DNA from: Limiplasma sp048370855
GTDB taxonomy: Bacteria; Bacillota; Clostridia; Christensenellales; Aristaeellaceae
NCBI GenBank assembly: GCA_048370855.1
Contig: DBGEOK010000119.1
Span: forward strand, 1 to 64,000
Length of the DNA stretch: 64,000 nucleotides
Reading direction: 5' to 3'
This document shows positions 50,335-59,417 of the stretch, one piece after another. Under the pieces are notes generated by a model. It was not told where the DNA came from and did no database searches. It was given only the letters and a program-made list of their open reading frames with translations. The position numbers and the translations under genes were made by a program. The first letter of the stretch is position 1; every line of letters starts with the position of its first letter.

Positions 50335-51972
50335 ATGGGGACGATGACAATTTTTACGCTTCTGGGGGGCCTGGGGCTATTCCTGTTCGGCATCAAGGCC
50401 ATGGGCGAGGGGCTGGAGCAGGCCGCGGGCAAGAGGATGAAGCGACTGCTGGAGGCGCTTACCCGCAACAAGCTGATGGCGGTGCTGATGGGCGCGCTGG
50501 TAACGGGCGTCATCCAATCCAGCAGCGCCACAACGGTCATGGTGGTGGGCTTTGTCAACGCCGGGCTTTTGTCGCTGAGCAAGGCCGTCGGGGTCATCAT
50601 GGGCGCGAACATCGGCACTACCGTCACCTCGCTCATGCTGTCGGTCAAGCTGAACTTCGGCATGATTTTCGCCGCCGTCGGCGCGATCTGTCAGCTGGCG
50701 GGCAACCGTTCCAGCTTCAAGCTTTTCGGACAGATCATGATGGGGCTGGGCGTGCTGTTTGTGGGGATGGACACAATGACCGCCGCCATGGAGCCGCTGA
50801 GGGATTGGCAGGGTTTCCGCGACATGATGCAAATCGCCTCCAACCCCATCGTGGGCGTGCTGGTGGGCGCGGGCATTACCGCGCTCCTGCAAAGCAGCTC
50901 CGCCAGCGTCGGTATTCTTCAGGCGCTGGCCGGGACGGGGGCCATCGGCCTGCAGGCGTCCCTGTTTATTTTGTTCGGCCAGAACATAGGCACCTGCGTG
51001 ACCGCGCTTCTGGCCAGCGTGGGCGCGAACCGCACCGCAAAGCGCGCGGCGGCTGTGCATTTGATGTTTAACGTGATCGGCACGGCGATTTTTGTGCTGA
51101 TCGCTGTTTTCCTTCCGCTGTCCGGCTGGATTCAGGCGCTGGCGGGAGAAAATCTCCGGCTCCAGATCGCCTTTGCGCATATCATCTTCAATGTGACCAC
51201 CACGCTGGTGCTGCTTCCCCTCTCCGGCGTGCTGGAAAGGCTCGCGTACCTGGTGGTGCGCGGGGAGGACAAGCTTGCGGAACCGATGCGGCTTACATAT
51301 TTTGATTCGCGCCTGTTTTCCACGCCGCCCATCGCGGCCCAGCAGCTTTTCCGCGAGGTGCAGCGCATGGCCGATATCGTCGTCAGCAATTACCGCTTCG
51401 CCATGCAGTATTACTTTGCGCCAAAGGATCTGCCGCTGGACGAGTTTGAAAACCGGGAGCAGGTGATCGACTACCTGAACGCCGAAATCACGCAGAACCT
51501 AATCGAGCTCAAGGGCCTGAACCTGGGCCTGGCCGACGTACACCTGACCGGCTCGCTCTTTCACGTCGTCAACGACCTGGAACGCATCGGAGATCACAGC
51601 ATGAACATTGTGGAGATCGGCGCCTCCCGCAAAAGGGAGAAGATCAAGTTTTCAGGCAAGGCGGAGCGCGAGATCGAGGCGCTGTCGGGCATCGTATCCA
51701 CAATGCTGGAAAAGAGCGTTCACATCGTGCAAAAGCAGATCAGCGACGTAGAGGTGATCGGAGAGGTGATCGAGCTGGAAAGCCAGGTGGACAGAATGAG
51801 CGAGGAGCTGGCCGGCCACCATGTGGAACGGGTAAAAAACAAAAAATGCACGCCGAAAAACGGTATGCTCTATTTGGACATGCTCAACAACCTGGAGCGT
51901 ATTGCCGACCATGCGGACAACCTCGCCTCCTCCGTGGATATGGGGGACGAGGCCGGGCGACTGCTGTGGTAA
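50335..51972 (+). CDS. Na+/phosphate symporter with PhoU-like C-terminal domain
   Basis: A 545-residue NptA-family transporter. Two inverted Na/Pi repeats carry the QSSSA signatures (VIQSSSATTVMVVGF near 60 and LLQSSSASVGILQAL near 185) in an eight-to-nine-helix membrane part (1-310). Residues about 340-540 form a PhoU-like helical domain (NDLERIGDHSMNI and NNLERIADHADNLA). It should import phosphate with sodium, and the PhoU part may sense cell phosphate. AGGAGGATT precedes the ATG at 50335; the in-frame ATG at 50290 has no site. Confidence 0.92.
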   Translation: MGTMTIFTLLGGLGLFLFGIKAMGEGLEQAAGKRMKRLLEALTRNKLMAVLMGALVTGVIQSSSATTVMVVGFVNAGLLSLSKAVGVIMGANIGTTVTSLMLSVKLNFGMIFAAVGAICQLAGNRSSFKLFGQIMMGLGVLFVGMDTMTAAMEPLRDWQGFRDMMQIASNPIVGVLVGAGITALLQSSSASVGILQALAGTGAIGLQASLFILFGQNIGTCVTALLASVGANRTAKRAAAVHLMFNVIGTAIFVLIAVFLPLSGWIQALAGENLRLQIAFAHIIFNVTTTLVLLPLSGVLERLAYLVVRGEDKLAEPMRLTYFDSRLFSTPPIAAQQLFREVQRMADIVVSNYRFAMQYYFAPKDLPLDEFENREQVIDYLNAEITQNLIELKGLNLGLADVHLTGSLFHVVNDLERIGDHSMNIVEIGASRKREKIKFSGKAEREIEALSGIVSTMLEKSVHIVQKQISDVEVIGEVIELESQVDRMSEELAGHHVERVKNKKCTPKNGMLYLDMLNNLERIADHADNLASSVDMGDEAGRLLW

Positions 51973-52035
51973 AGGGCTGAAATTGCCAGGCGGGCCGCTC
52001 AACGGAGCGCCCCGGCTGGGATATGCCCCGGCGTT

Positions 52036-52419
52036 TTACAGCACGTTTTCCAGCGTGGCAAAATCGCTTCCCTCGATATCCTCCAGCGCATCCTCCACGC
52101 GGTCCAGCGCGCGCAGGGCTTCGTCGGTCCATTGATATTGAAAAGCCGTCGCCAGCTCGGTCATGGCGGTGTTGACGGCGCGCGTGTGGTGGTGGCTGAT
52201 GAGGCAGTTAAGCCAGACGGCGTCGTGCTGCCATTTGGCGTGCAAGTACGCCTGCTCCTGCGAGGCCGCGTCCAGGTCTCCGCGCTCAACAGCCTCGCGC
52301 ACATAGATCAACGCGTCCAGGTATTCGCGCGCGGTATTCTGCTGGGCCAGATCCGCCCAGACGCCCGCGCCGAAGCCCAGCACCGTCAGCACGATGATTA
52401 ACACATACGCACGCCGCAT
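52036..52419 (-). CDS. DUF4363-family protein
   Basis: A 127-residue protein with one N-terminal membrane or signal helix (AYVLIIVLTVLGFGAGVW) and a helical exported part rich in Glu and His. DUF4363 genes commonly follow DUF421 (YetF-like) genes, as here. Function is unknown. The ATG at 52419 overlaps the stop of the DUF421 gene (TAATG), indicating coupled translation. Confidence 0.82.
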   Translation of the reverse strand: MRRAYVLIIVLTVLGFGAGVWADLAQQNTAREYLDALIYVREAVERGDLDAASQEQAYLHAKWQHDAVWLNCLISHHHTRAVNTAMTELATAFQYQWTDEALRALDRVEDALEDIEGSDFATLENVL

Positions 52420-53141
52420 TACCACTTCACCTCTTCCGGTTTCATGACCTGCTCACGCTGGGGCGGCTTGTCTCCGTAGCCGTGCGCGGTCATGAGGCCG
52501 TCGGTGTCAATATAGCACAGCAGCACCTGCCCTAAACGGTCATAGCCGAGCTTGGCCAGCATTTTGCCCAGCCAGGCCTCGTCGCGGCCGCACAGGGTTA
52601 GGTTATGCCTTTCCAGCTTCCCGTCCATCACCAAGGTCAGCGGGATACCCTCATACCCGGTATCCAGCTTCAGGTCGCGCGGGGTGGCGGGCCGCTGCTG
52701 GGACATGGGAAACACGCTCAGCTTGCCGCTGGTTTCCATAATGGCGGTACCGACGTCCGTAGGGCTGAGGATGCCGCCCGTGCGCAGCTCCTCCAGCAGG
52801 TCGTTGAGGTTGAAGCAAAGCTTTTCCAGCGCTTGATAGTCGATTTTCCCCTTGTGGATGATGACTGTGGGCGTGCCGCTGAAGAATGCGCGCATGCGCT
52901 GGCTTTTGAGGGAGAGCAGCGTAAAGAGCTGGTGAAGGATCACCAGCCCGAGCATGGGGAGGATTCCGCGCCATAGCGGCGTATCCAGGCTTTCCATGGG
53001 CGTGGCGGCAAGATCCGCGATCATGATGGCGATGACCAGCTCGAAGGGCTGGAGCTGGCCAACCTGGCGCTTGCCCATCAGCCGCATAGCCAGTACGGCA
53101 AAGCAGACCAGGATAAGGCTTCGGATCAGGACGGCAAGCAT
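52419..53141 (-). CDS. DUF421 (YetF-like) membrane protein
   Basis: A 240-residue protein with three N-terminal helices (about 1-75), including VLAMRLMGKRQVGQLQPFELVIAIMIADLAATPM, the DUF421 signature. A cytoplasmic C-terminal domain of two alpha/beta repeats follows (PTVIIHKGKIDYQALEKLCFNLNDL). Spore-formers have several paralogues, some important for spore germination or envelope properties; the molecular role is unsettled. It sits 3 bp downstream of the anchored protein gene and overlaps the DUF4363 gene. Confidence 0.88.
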   Translation of the reverse strand: MLAVLIRSLILVCFAVLAMRLMGKRQVGQLQPFELVIAIMIADLAATPMESLDTPLWRGILPMLGLVILHQLFTLLSLKSQRMRAFFSGTPTVIIHKGKIDYQALEKLCFNLNDLLEELRTGGILSPTDVGTAIMETSGKLSVFPMSQQRPATPRDLKLDTGYEGIPLTLVMDGKLERHNLTLCGRDEAWLGKMLAKLGYDRLGQVLLCYIDTDGLMTAHGYGDKPPQREQVMKPEEVKW

Positions 53142-53144
53142 CGC

Positions 53145-53720
53145 TTAGGACTCCACGCTTTCCAGCCACTGCTCCAGCTCCGAGAGCGTGGCAAAGCCGA
53201 TGCCCGGCCGAACCTCCTCCTGGGCGGCCGCCGGCAGCGCGCTCAGCTCCAGCTCCAGCTCGCTGACCAGGGCCAGGGCGTCGCCGTACTTGTTTTGAAA
53301 TACGCACAGCACGCCCGTGGCGTCCGGCATCAGCACCATATGATCCGGGCAGTAAAGGTCCGGGCGCTGCTCCATTTTTATCAGCTTAGGCGCGAACTCC
53401 GTAATCTGCCACTCGTCATACAGCGGCTCCACCTCCTGAAGGGTTTTGCCGTAGAGCTCCGCGGGCGCGGTCACGCGGCGCGTAACCACATGCTCGCAGC
53501 GCGTGTAGGTAAGGGTTTGCAATAGCTCGCAGCCTTCCTCCACGCGGACGGCGTCGGCGGAGTCCACGGCTTTCGCGGGCGCGTCGTCCTCGCCGGGCGC
53601 CGCGCCGCGGCCCGGCAATAACAGCGTGACGGCGGCAATCACTAAAAGTACCGCCGCGCTCAACAGGATCAGGACGGTATTTTTCCTCAAAGGGTTCTGT
53701 TCGGCGTTTCGATTGCTCAT
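53145..53720 (-). CDS. Membrane-anchored protein with BofC-C-like domain
   Basis: A 191-residue protein with one N-terminal membrane helix (about 16-36, VLILLSAAVLLVIAAVTLLL), an acidic linker, and an extracellular or intermembrane domain. The C-terminal 65 residues (VLCVFQNKYGDALALVSE then RPGIGFATLSELEQWLESVES) resemble the BofC C-terminal domain found in sporulation proteins of Clostridia. This resemblance is from memory and uncertain. It is the first gene of the three-gene unit with DUF421 and DUF4363. AAAGGAGCG supports the ATG. Confidence 0.72.
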   Translation of the reverse strand: MSNRNAEQNPLRKNTVLILLSAAVLLVIAAVTLLLPGRGAAPGEDDAPAKAVDSADAVRVEEGCELLQTLTYTRCEHVVTRRVTAPAELYGKTLQEVEPLYDEWQITEFAPKLIKMEQRPDLYCPDHMVLMPDATGVLCVFQNKYGDALALVSELELELSALPAAAQEEVRPGIGFATLSELEQWLESVES

Positions 53721-53856
53721 GGGCGCGCTCCTTTACGGGATTGATAGGAGCAGTATGCCCGCGGGCTTCCATTTTCATGCCTCGGGAGCCGTTTCTTGAA
53801 ACGTTCGCCCTCTATGAAAAGGCGGGACAAGCCGTCCGGCGGTCGATAGGCCCGCC

Positions 53857-54903
53857 TTACCGCATGATAAAGGCCTCCGTAACCGGTTTTCCTTCCCACA
53901 CGGTCCCGTCGGAGCGGTAGAATACCCTTTGAGCGGAGCCGTCCGTCTTTCGATATTCAATCATGAACACCTGCCCCGTCTCAATCCGCATCGGGTAATT
54001 GTCATAGGGCAGCACCTCGCCTGTTTTGGCAAGGTCCTTGCAATCGTCGTACGCGCCTTCCAGGCGCCAGAAGCTTCTGGACAAAAAATCCTTGAACCCG
54101 CTCAGATCCTGCTCTCCAAACCAGTCGGCCCGATATCGCTTCCCGGCGGCCTCGACGGTGGACGCGCCAAGCGGCTCCATCTCCTTGGCCAGCCACGTCA
54201 AATCCTCGGAATGAAGATTGGAGCCATAAACCTCCCTCAGCCGCGCCGCCATGCAAGGGACGCCGCCCTCGGCATCCGGCGCGTCAACCCCCGTGTGAGC
54301 CGAGCCGTAAATACCCATGACGCTTTCGCCGTTCAGGCTTTCAAACTCGCGGATGAAGTTTTCAGCCATCATGGCTTCGCGGTATGCGCCGTCCGAGCGC
54401 TCGTAATAGCGCTCTCCCTGTTCAATGGCCCGTACCGCGCATTGGTATGGCTCCGAGCCTTCCAGGCCGTTTTCCTCCAGCCGGTCTAAAAACCGCTTTC
54501 CGGTGGACGCGTACTGGTGCCCAACATCGGTTCCATGCAGAACCGTCCGCGGACATTCCCGCTTCAGCGTTTGATAAAACGCTTTGACGTCGGGGCTGTG
54601 CAGCGCGGTTCCCGCCCAGTCCGCGTAAAGGGCGTCCAGGATTCCATCGTCCTCAGAACGCATCCACTGGTTCAAAAATTCAGCCGTATACCAGGGCAGT
54701 TCGACAAATAAATGCCGTATGCCTTCCTCCCGGTAGCGGGCGCTCCAAAGGTCCAGCTCCCGGTCCAAAATGCTCGCCACCGCATGCTGCTCGCCATAAA
54801 GGTAAATCTGCCCGGACGGGGCACCTTGCGCGACCGCGCTTGGCATAAGCGCTTTGGCCATTGCAAAGACGATCAGCAGAGAGATCAGCTTTTTCAGCCG
54901 CAC
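53857..54903 (-). CDS. Exported TraB/ChaN-like or erythromycin-esterase-like protein
   Basis: A 348-residue exported protein. After a signal peptide (1-26, RLKKLISLLIVFAMAKALMP) it opens with IYLYGEQHAVASILDRELDLW, the GE.H-type motif shared by ChaN/TraB/EreA-like hydrolases. HLFVELPWYTAEFLNQWM and GIYGSAHTG follow, fitting the conserved E and H residues of that superfamily. The last 90 residues are unique. The GTG at 54903 follows AAGGGAG by 8 bases and is chosen over ATG 54921 and over a long Arg-rich extension to 55056. Substrate is unknown. Confidence 0.7.
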   Translation of the reverse strand: MRLKKLISLLIVFAMAKALMPSAVAQGAPSGQIYLYGEQHAVASILDRELDLWSARYREEGIRHLFVELPWYTAEFLNQWMRSEDDGILDALYADWAGTALHSPDVKAFYQTLKRECPRTVLHGTDVGHQYASTGKRFLDRLEENGLEGSEPYQCAVRAIEQGERYYERSDGAYREAMMAENFIREFESLNGESVMGIYGSAHTGVDAPDAEGGVPCMAARLREVYGSNLHSEDLTWLAKEMEPLGASTVEAAGKRYRADWFGEQDLSGFKDFLSRSFWRLEGAYDDCKDLAKTGEVLPYDNYPMRIETGQVFMIEYRKTDGSAQRVFYRSDGTVWEGKPVTEAFIMR

Positions 54904-55068
54904 CGCAAAGACTCCCTTCATCAAAGCACGCGCAAGCGCCCGTAGGCCCAAGCGCATGGGTTTATGCGGCGTCGCGCTTAGGAGAGGCCGCGGCTCCCTT
55001 CGCCGCCTTGGGAAGCGCGCAGGGCCACGAAAGACGCGACGCTGACAAGACGCCATTTTTCCGGGGCG

Positions 55069-56127
55069 TCACACCAGCTCCAGCGACGGCGCGGCGTTGA
55101 GCGAAAGCGGAGCCAGTTCTCCCTTTTTCAGGCGGTAATAGGCGGCGGAGCCGATCATGGCGGCGTTATCCGTACACAGCCATAAATCCGGCATGCACAG
55201 CCGGAAGCCGCGCGCCTCCGCCAGCCGCGCCATCTGCGAGCGCAAGCGCCGGTTGGCGCTTACGCCTCCCGCCAGGCAGAGGGTTGAAAGCCCGCTTTCC
55301 AGCAGAGCCAGCATGGAACGCTCGCACAGGGTATCCGTCACCGCGCGCTCAAACGAGGCGGCCAGGTCGGCGCGTGGAAGCGCCTCGCCGCGCTGCTCCA
55401 TCTTATGGCAGGCGTTGAGGAAGGCGGTTTTCAGGCCGGAAAAGCTGAAATCGTATCGGCCTTCCGGATGGGGACGCGGCAGCGCCAGATAGGCGTCGTT
55501 TCCGCCCTCGGCCAGCTTGCTCAGCAGCGGCCCGCCGGGATAGTTCAGCCCCAATACGCGCGCGGCCTTATCAAAGGCTTCGCCCGCCGCGTCGTCCACG
55601 GTTTGACCGAGCAGCTCATATTCGCCGTAAGCGTTGACGCGCACCAGATGGCTGTGCCCGCCGCTCGCCACCAGGCAGATAAAAGGCGGCTCCAGGTCGG
55701 GCGCGGTCAAAAAGTTCGCGCTCACATGCCCTTCAATGTGGTTGACGGGTATCAGCGGCAGGCGCGCGGCATAGCTCAGCCCCTTCATGCAGTTTACGCC
55801 GGTCAGCAGCGCTCCCACAAGGCCCGGCCCGTAGGTCACGGCCAGCGCGTCCATATCCGTCAGCTCCAGGCCGGCTTCGCGCAGGGCCTGGTCGATCACG
55901 CGGTCGCAGGCGTCCACATGCGCGCGGCTTGCGATTTCCGGCACTACGCCGCCATAAAGCGCGTGGGTGTCCACTTGGGAGAAAATGACGCTGCTGACGA
56001 TGGTTCGCCCATTTTCCACAATGGCGGCGGCGGTTTCATCGCAACTGGATTCCATGGCCAGTATGCGAATGGAAGCCTTGTTCTGTAAGGCTTCCAGCTT
56101 TAAACTCATCTCTTGCTGGGTATTCAT
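55069..56127 (-). CDS. tsaD: tRNA N6-threonylcarbamoyladenosine transferase
   Basis: A 352-residue catalytic subunit of the t6A complex that modifies A37 of ANN-decoding tRNAs. It has the ATP/metal core ILAMESSCDETAAAIVENG, the metal-binding histidines in GGVVPEIASRAH, and GPGLVGALLTGVNCMKGLSYA. VNHIEGHVSANF, FSFSGLKTAF and CLAGGVSANRRLR follow. Partner genes (tsaB, tsaE, tsaC) are not in the window. It starts 9 bp after the DUF1461-like gene behind AAGGAG, so the two are likely co-transcribed. Confidence 0.96.
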   Translation of the reverse strand: MNTQQEMSLKLEALQNKASIRILAMESSCDETAAAIVENGRTIVSSVIFSQVDTHALYGGVVPEIASRAHVDACDRVIDQALREAGLELTDMDALAVTYGPGLVGALLTGVNCMKGLSYAARLPLIPVNHIEGHVSANFLTAPDLEPPFICLVASGGHSHLVRVNAYGEYELLGQTVDDAAGEAFDKAARVLGLNYPGGPLLSKLAEGGNDAYLALPRPHPEGRYDFSFSGLKTAFLNACHKMEQRGEALPRADLAASFERAVTDTLCERSMLALLESGLSTLCLAGGVSANRRLRSQMARLAEARGFRLCMPDLWLCTDNAAMIGSAAYYRLKKGELAPLSLNAAPSLELV

Positions 56128-56135
56128 GCGGCTCC

Positions 56136-57044
56136 TTATCGATTGGCGGCGCTGGATTTTTTAGCCGGAGATTTCCGCGGGCCGCTCCTTGAGGACGCGC
56201 CGCGCTCAGGGGATTTGCGTCCGCCGGAGGCCGACGCGCTGCGGCGGCCCCTGCTTTTGGCGATCAGCGCGCTCAGGGGAGCGAGCGCCGCGGGCAGGAG
56301 CAGGACGACGGCGGCAAACAGCAGGAAGGTTTCGGCAATGGGCGGCAGGTAAGCGAAGAAGACAGATTCGGGAAAGAGCGTCATCACCAGCTCGCCGGCA
56401 TTGAAAATACCGTCAGGAATCAGCGTTTGGTGCAAGACCGCCCACATGGCGTTAAAATCGAGGGAAGCCCATAACCCCACGCCCGCGATCAGCAGGAGCG
56501 GGACGCCCGCTCCCAGATAATAGCCTTTAAGCGAGAAGCCGCTCTTGCCGCTTCGCCCGAAGCCCGCCAGCGCGCGGCCTATCAGCACAAGCACGATAGC
56601 CGCGCCCGCCAGGAAGAGCGACGTGCCGGAGGATACCCAGCCCTTCACAGTCGCCATATGGTCGCGGAAGCTCTGCGGGATAAAGCTGGAGGCCGGAAAG
56701 CCGCCCACTACGATCTGCGGGTTCCAGCCCTCCTGCGCGCCGGTGAGGTAAAAAATCGTTTCCCTGGCAAAGCTGCGCACGCTCATTTCGTCGGTTCCCA
56801 GGGAGGCGTAGTCAACGTTTTGGAGAAGCGCCTCCTCAAAGCGATCCACCTTGACGGCGTTAAGGTAAACCGCTCCGGCGGCGGCCATCAGCATCAACAG
56901 AAGCGCCGCGATCAGGCAGGTCCAAAACGCACCGCGCCGCTTTTTCAGATTTCGCGCGCTGAATACCTTTGAGGGGTCCAGTTTGTCTCCCGCCGTTTCT
57001 TTCAAACGTCCGGCCAGTTCGCCCACGCTCTTTACATCCGCCAT
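56136..57044 (-). CDS. Integral membrane protein, DUF1461 (TIGR01906)-like
   Basis: A 302-residue protein with four to five membrane segments (about 38-62, 138-160, 172-192 and 235-260). The segment FNAMWAVLHQTLIPDGIF and the following LVMTLFPESVFF match the F..lH..lf / LFPE.FF pattern of the TIGR01906/DUF1461 family, whose function is unknown. The C-terminal 40 residues are an unusual Lys/Arg/Ser-rich tail like those seen on nucleic-acid-associated proteins. AAAGGAGCG precedes the ATG. It forms an operon with tsaD. Confidence 0.75.
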   Translation of the reverse strand: MADVKSVGELAGRLKETAGDKLDPSKVFSARNLKKRRGAFWTCLIAALLLMLMAAAGAVYLNAVKVDRFEEALLQNVDYASLGTDEMSVRSFARETIFYLTGAQEGWNPQIVVGGFPASSFIPQSFRDHMATVKGWVSSGTSLFLAGAAIVLVLIGRALAGFGRSGKSGFSLKGYYLGAGVPLLLIAGVGLWASLDFNAMWAVLHQTLIPDGIFNAGELVMTLFPESVFFAYLPPIAETFLLFAAVVLLLPAALAPLSALIAKSRGRRSASASGGRKSPERGASSRSGPRKSPAKKSSAANR

Positions 57045-57201
57045 TGTATTCGCTCCTTTTGCGTTGGAATGCGCCGGCCCGGCAGGGGGAAAGCCGTTCG
57101 CGGTCGTCCGCGCGGATTCCCGCGCTTTTCCTTATTTTATCACGCCGGGCGGAGATGCGCAAGGGCGGCGCGGCCGCCTGAGGGCGCGGGCCGCATAACG
57201 C

Positions 57202-57230
57202 TTGTCAATCCTAGGGAAACCGTGTATAAT
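57202..57230 (+). promoter_or_regulatory. Promoter of murA
   Basis: TTGTCA (57202-57207), a 17-bp spacer and TATAAT (57225-57230). Confidence 0.75.
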
Positions 57231-57302
57231 AAAAAATGGTTACTTGTGTATTGGGACAGAATCTCGTGAAACGGGGTGGTGGACGGCCTCGAGGCCGGAC
57301 CT

Positions 57303-58568
57303 ATGAACAGCAAGGATAAAATGCTTATCACGGGCGGACATCCCCTCATGGGCGAGATAACCGTCAGCGGGGGGAAGAACACGGCCGTCGCGGTCATCCC
57401 CGCCGTGCTGCTTTGCGACGAGCCGTGCACGGTGGAAAACCTGCCCGATATCGAGGATGTCCACGCGCTGATTGAAATTTTGCAGCTTTTGGGCGCGACG
57501 ACCGAATATGTGCCCGGCAAATACCTGACCGTGGACCCGAGGCCGGCGACTGGGTACAGGGTTCCCTACAAGCATACCAAGCGCCTGCGGGCGAGCTACT
57601 ACCTGCTGGGCGCGCTGCTGGGGCGCGGATGCCGCGCGGAAGTGGCTTATCCCGGCGGCTGCGACATCGGAAGCCGCCCGATTGACCAGCATTTAAAAGG
57701 CTTCGCGGCGCTGGGCGCGGAAATCGAGGACCGCGGCGGCATGGTGTATGCCAAGGCGGAAAAGCTTATCGCGGGCGACGTGTTCTTCGACATGGTGACG
57801 GTCGGGGGAACCATTAACGTGATGCTGGCCGCCGCCAAGGCCGAGGGTACGACGGTTATTTATAATGCCGCCAAGGAGCCGCATATCGTCGATTTGGCGA
57901 ACTTTTTAAACAGCATGGGCGCCCGCGTCAAGGGGGCAGGCACGGACGTAATCCGCGTGCGCGGCATGGAGCGGCTGCATGGGTGCTCCTACACCGTTAT
58001 CCCCGACCAAATCGAGACGGGAACGCTGATGATCGCCGCCGCCGCGACGCGCGGAGACGTGACGATACACGGCTGCATCCCCACGCATATGGAGGCGCTG
58101 ACCGCCAAGCTTTTGGAAATGGGCGTGCGCGTTACCGAAAACGACGATTCCATCCGCGTCAGGCCCCAGGGCGAGCAGCGGGCCGTCAACGTGAAAACCC
58201 AGGTTTATCCCGGTTTCCCCACCGATCTGCAACAGCCGATGACCGCGCTTCTATGCATGGCCCACGGCAACTCAACGGTCAGCGAAACCATTTTTGAGCA
58301 GCGCTTTAAGCACCTGGACGAGCTGCGCCGCATGGGCGCCAGGATCAAGCTGATGGACCGCACGGTGCTCATCGAGGGGGTGCGCGAGCTATACGGCGCT
58401 CCCGTTACCGTAACCGATCTGCGCGCCGGCGCGGCGCTCGTGGTGGCGGGGCTGATGGCCAAGGGCGTTACCGAGATCTACGAGACGTCCTACATTGACC
58501 GCGGCTATGAGCGGATTGAGGAAAAGCTCCGCATGCTGGGCGCTGAAATCCGCCGGGAGAAAATTTGA
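57303..58568 (+). CDS. murA: UDP-N-acetylglucosamine 1-carboxyvinyltransferase
   Basis: A 421-residue enzyme that transfers enolpyruvate from PEP to UDP-GlcNAc, the first committed step of peptidoglycan synthesis. The N-terminal VSGGKNTAVAVIPAVLL holds the substrate-binding Lys-Asn. The catalytic loop has the PEP-binding cysteine in PGGCDIGSRPIDQH, so fosfomycin sensitivity is expected. Arg-rich LRAGAALVVAGLMAKG and YIDRGYERIEEKL complete the inverted alpha/beta prism. ATG 57303 gives the usual length. It starts a wall and sporulation gene cluster. Confidence 0.95.
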   Translation: MNSKDKMLITGGHPLMGEITVSGGKNTAVAVIPAVLLCDEPCTVENLPDIEDVHALIEILQLLGATTEYVPGKYLTVDPRPATGYRVPYKHTKRLRASYYLLGALLGRGCRAEVAYPGGCDIGSRPIDQHLKGFAALGAEIEDRGGMVYAKAEKLIAGDVFFDMVTVGGTINVMLAAAKAEGTTVIYNAAKEPHIVDLANFLNSMGARVKGAGTDVIRVRGMERLHGCSYTVIPDQIETGTLMIAAAATRGDVTIHGCIPTHMEALTAKLLEMGVRVTENDDSIRVRPQGEQRAVNVKTQVYPGFPTDLQQPMTALLCMAHGNSTVSETIFEQRFKHLDELRRMGARIKLMDRTVLIEGVRELYGAPVTVTDLRAGAALVVAGLMAKGVTEIYETSYIDRGYERIEEKLRMLGAEIRREKI

Positions 58569-58627
58569 AGCGTTGCGACCGATACCGGGAGAGGGGCTGA
58601 CTTCGCAGGCTGAAGGGAGGTGGGGGC

Positions 58628-59155
58628 GTGTTCGATCAGAAACCCTTCGAGGTGCTGGGCGTTGCGCCCAACGCCGACGCGCAGACCGTCCGCGCCGCCT
58701 ATCGGCAAAGGGTGAAGGCGTGCCATCCCGACCAGTTCCTGGACGCCGCGCAGCAGAAGAACGCGCAGGAGGAGCTCATCCGCCTGAACCTCGCCTACGA
58801 GGAGGCGCTGAAAATTGCCTCGCAGCACCGGGTAGGGTTCAATCTCATCTCCCAGGAGGAGGCCAAGCACTTCGCCCAGCGGCTGGTGGATCAAGGCAAC
58901 CTGGAGAGCGCTTTGCGGCAGTTGAACCGGGCCGACGCCAAGGACGACGAATGGTATTACATGCAGGGCCAAATATTGATGGGGCTCAGGCAATACGAGA
59001 CGGCTCATCAAAGCTTTCGCGAGGCCGTGCGGCGCGACCCTGAAAACCGAAAGTATCGGGCCGGCGCGCTTGACGCGGCCCTTGCCATGAAAAAAAACCG
59101 TCCCCTGGGCGAGAAAATTCACGACTGGGTGAAGGATACGCTGGGGAAAAAATAG
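58628..59155 (+). CDS. J-domain protein with TPR-like C-terminus
   Basis: A 175-residue cytoplasmic co-chaperone-like protein. The N-terminal J domain (3-65) has the HPD motif (VKACHPDQFLDAAQQ), needed to stimulate DnaK ATPase. Residues about 80-150 form one to two TPR hairpins (EWYYMQGQILMGLRQYETAHQSFREAVRRDPEN). The start is GTG 58628 after GGGAGGTGGG. It lies between murA and spoIIGA, where small J-TPR proteins are seen in some Clostridia; its client is unknown. Confidence 0.87.
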   Translation: MFDQKPFEVLGVAPNADAQTVRAAYRQRVKACHPDQFLDAAQQKNAQEELIRLNLAYEEALKIASQHRVGFNLISQEEAKHFAQRLVDQGNLESALRQLNRADAKDDEWYYMQGQILMGLRQYETAHQSFREAVRRDPENRKYRAGALDAALAMKKNRPLGEKIHDWVKDTLGKK

Positions 59156-59352
59156 CCGGCCTCCCTTCCTTAAAAGCCCGCGGTTATCGCGCCGCGGGGC
59201 TTTGTGTATAATGGCCGTCATGCCGGCGACGGCGGGCGGCATTGGAGCGCCCGCTTTGCCGGATAAAAATTTGCGCCGCCCCATTCGGGCCGGCGTTTTT
59301 TTTCGTTTGCCGTATAGGGTTGCAAGACGCGGCGACAATCTTCGCGCGCCGT

Positions 59353-59386
59353 TTCGACAGGACGATGGGACAGGGTCGCCTATACT
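59353..59386 (+). promoter_or_regulatory. Probable Spo0A-activated promoter of spoIIGA-sigE
   Basis: TTCGACA (59353-59359), the reverse complement of the 0A-box core TGTCGAA, overlaps a -35-like TTCGAC. The -10 TATACT (59381-59386) is 22 bp away, the abnormal spacing known for the Bacillus subtilis spoIIG promoter. Predicted start is about 25 bp before the spoIIGA codon. Confidence 0.6.
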
Positions 59387-59417
59387 GGGAGCATCGGGCG
59401 CGGAGGAGGCGGATGAT

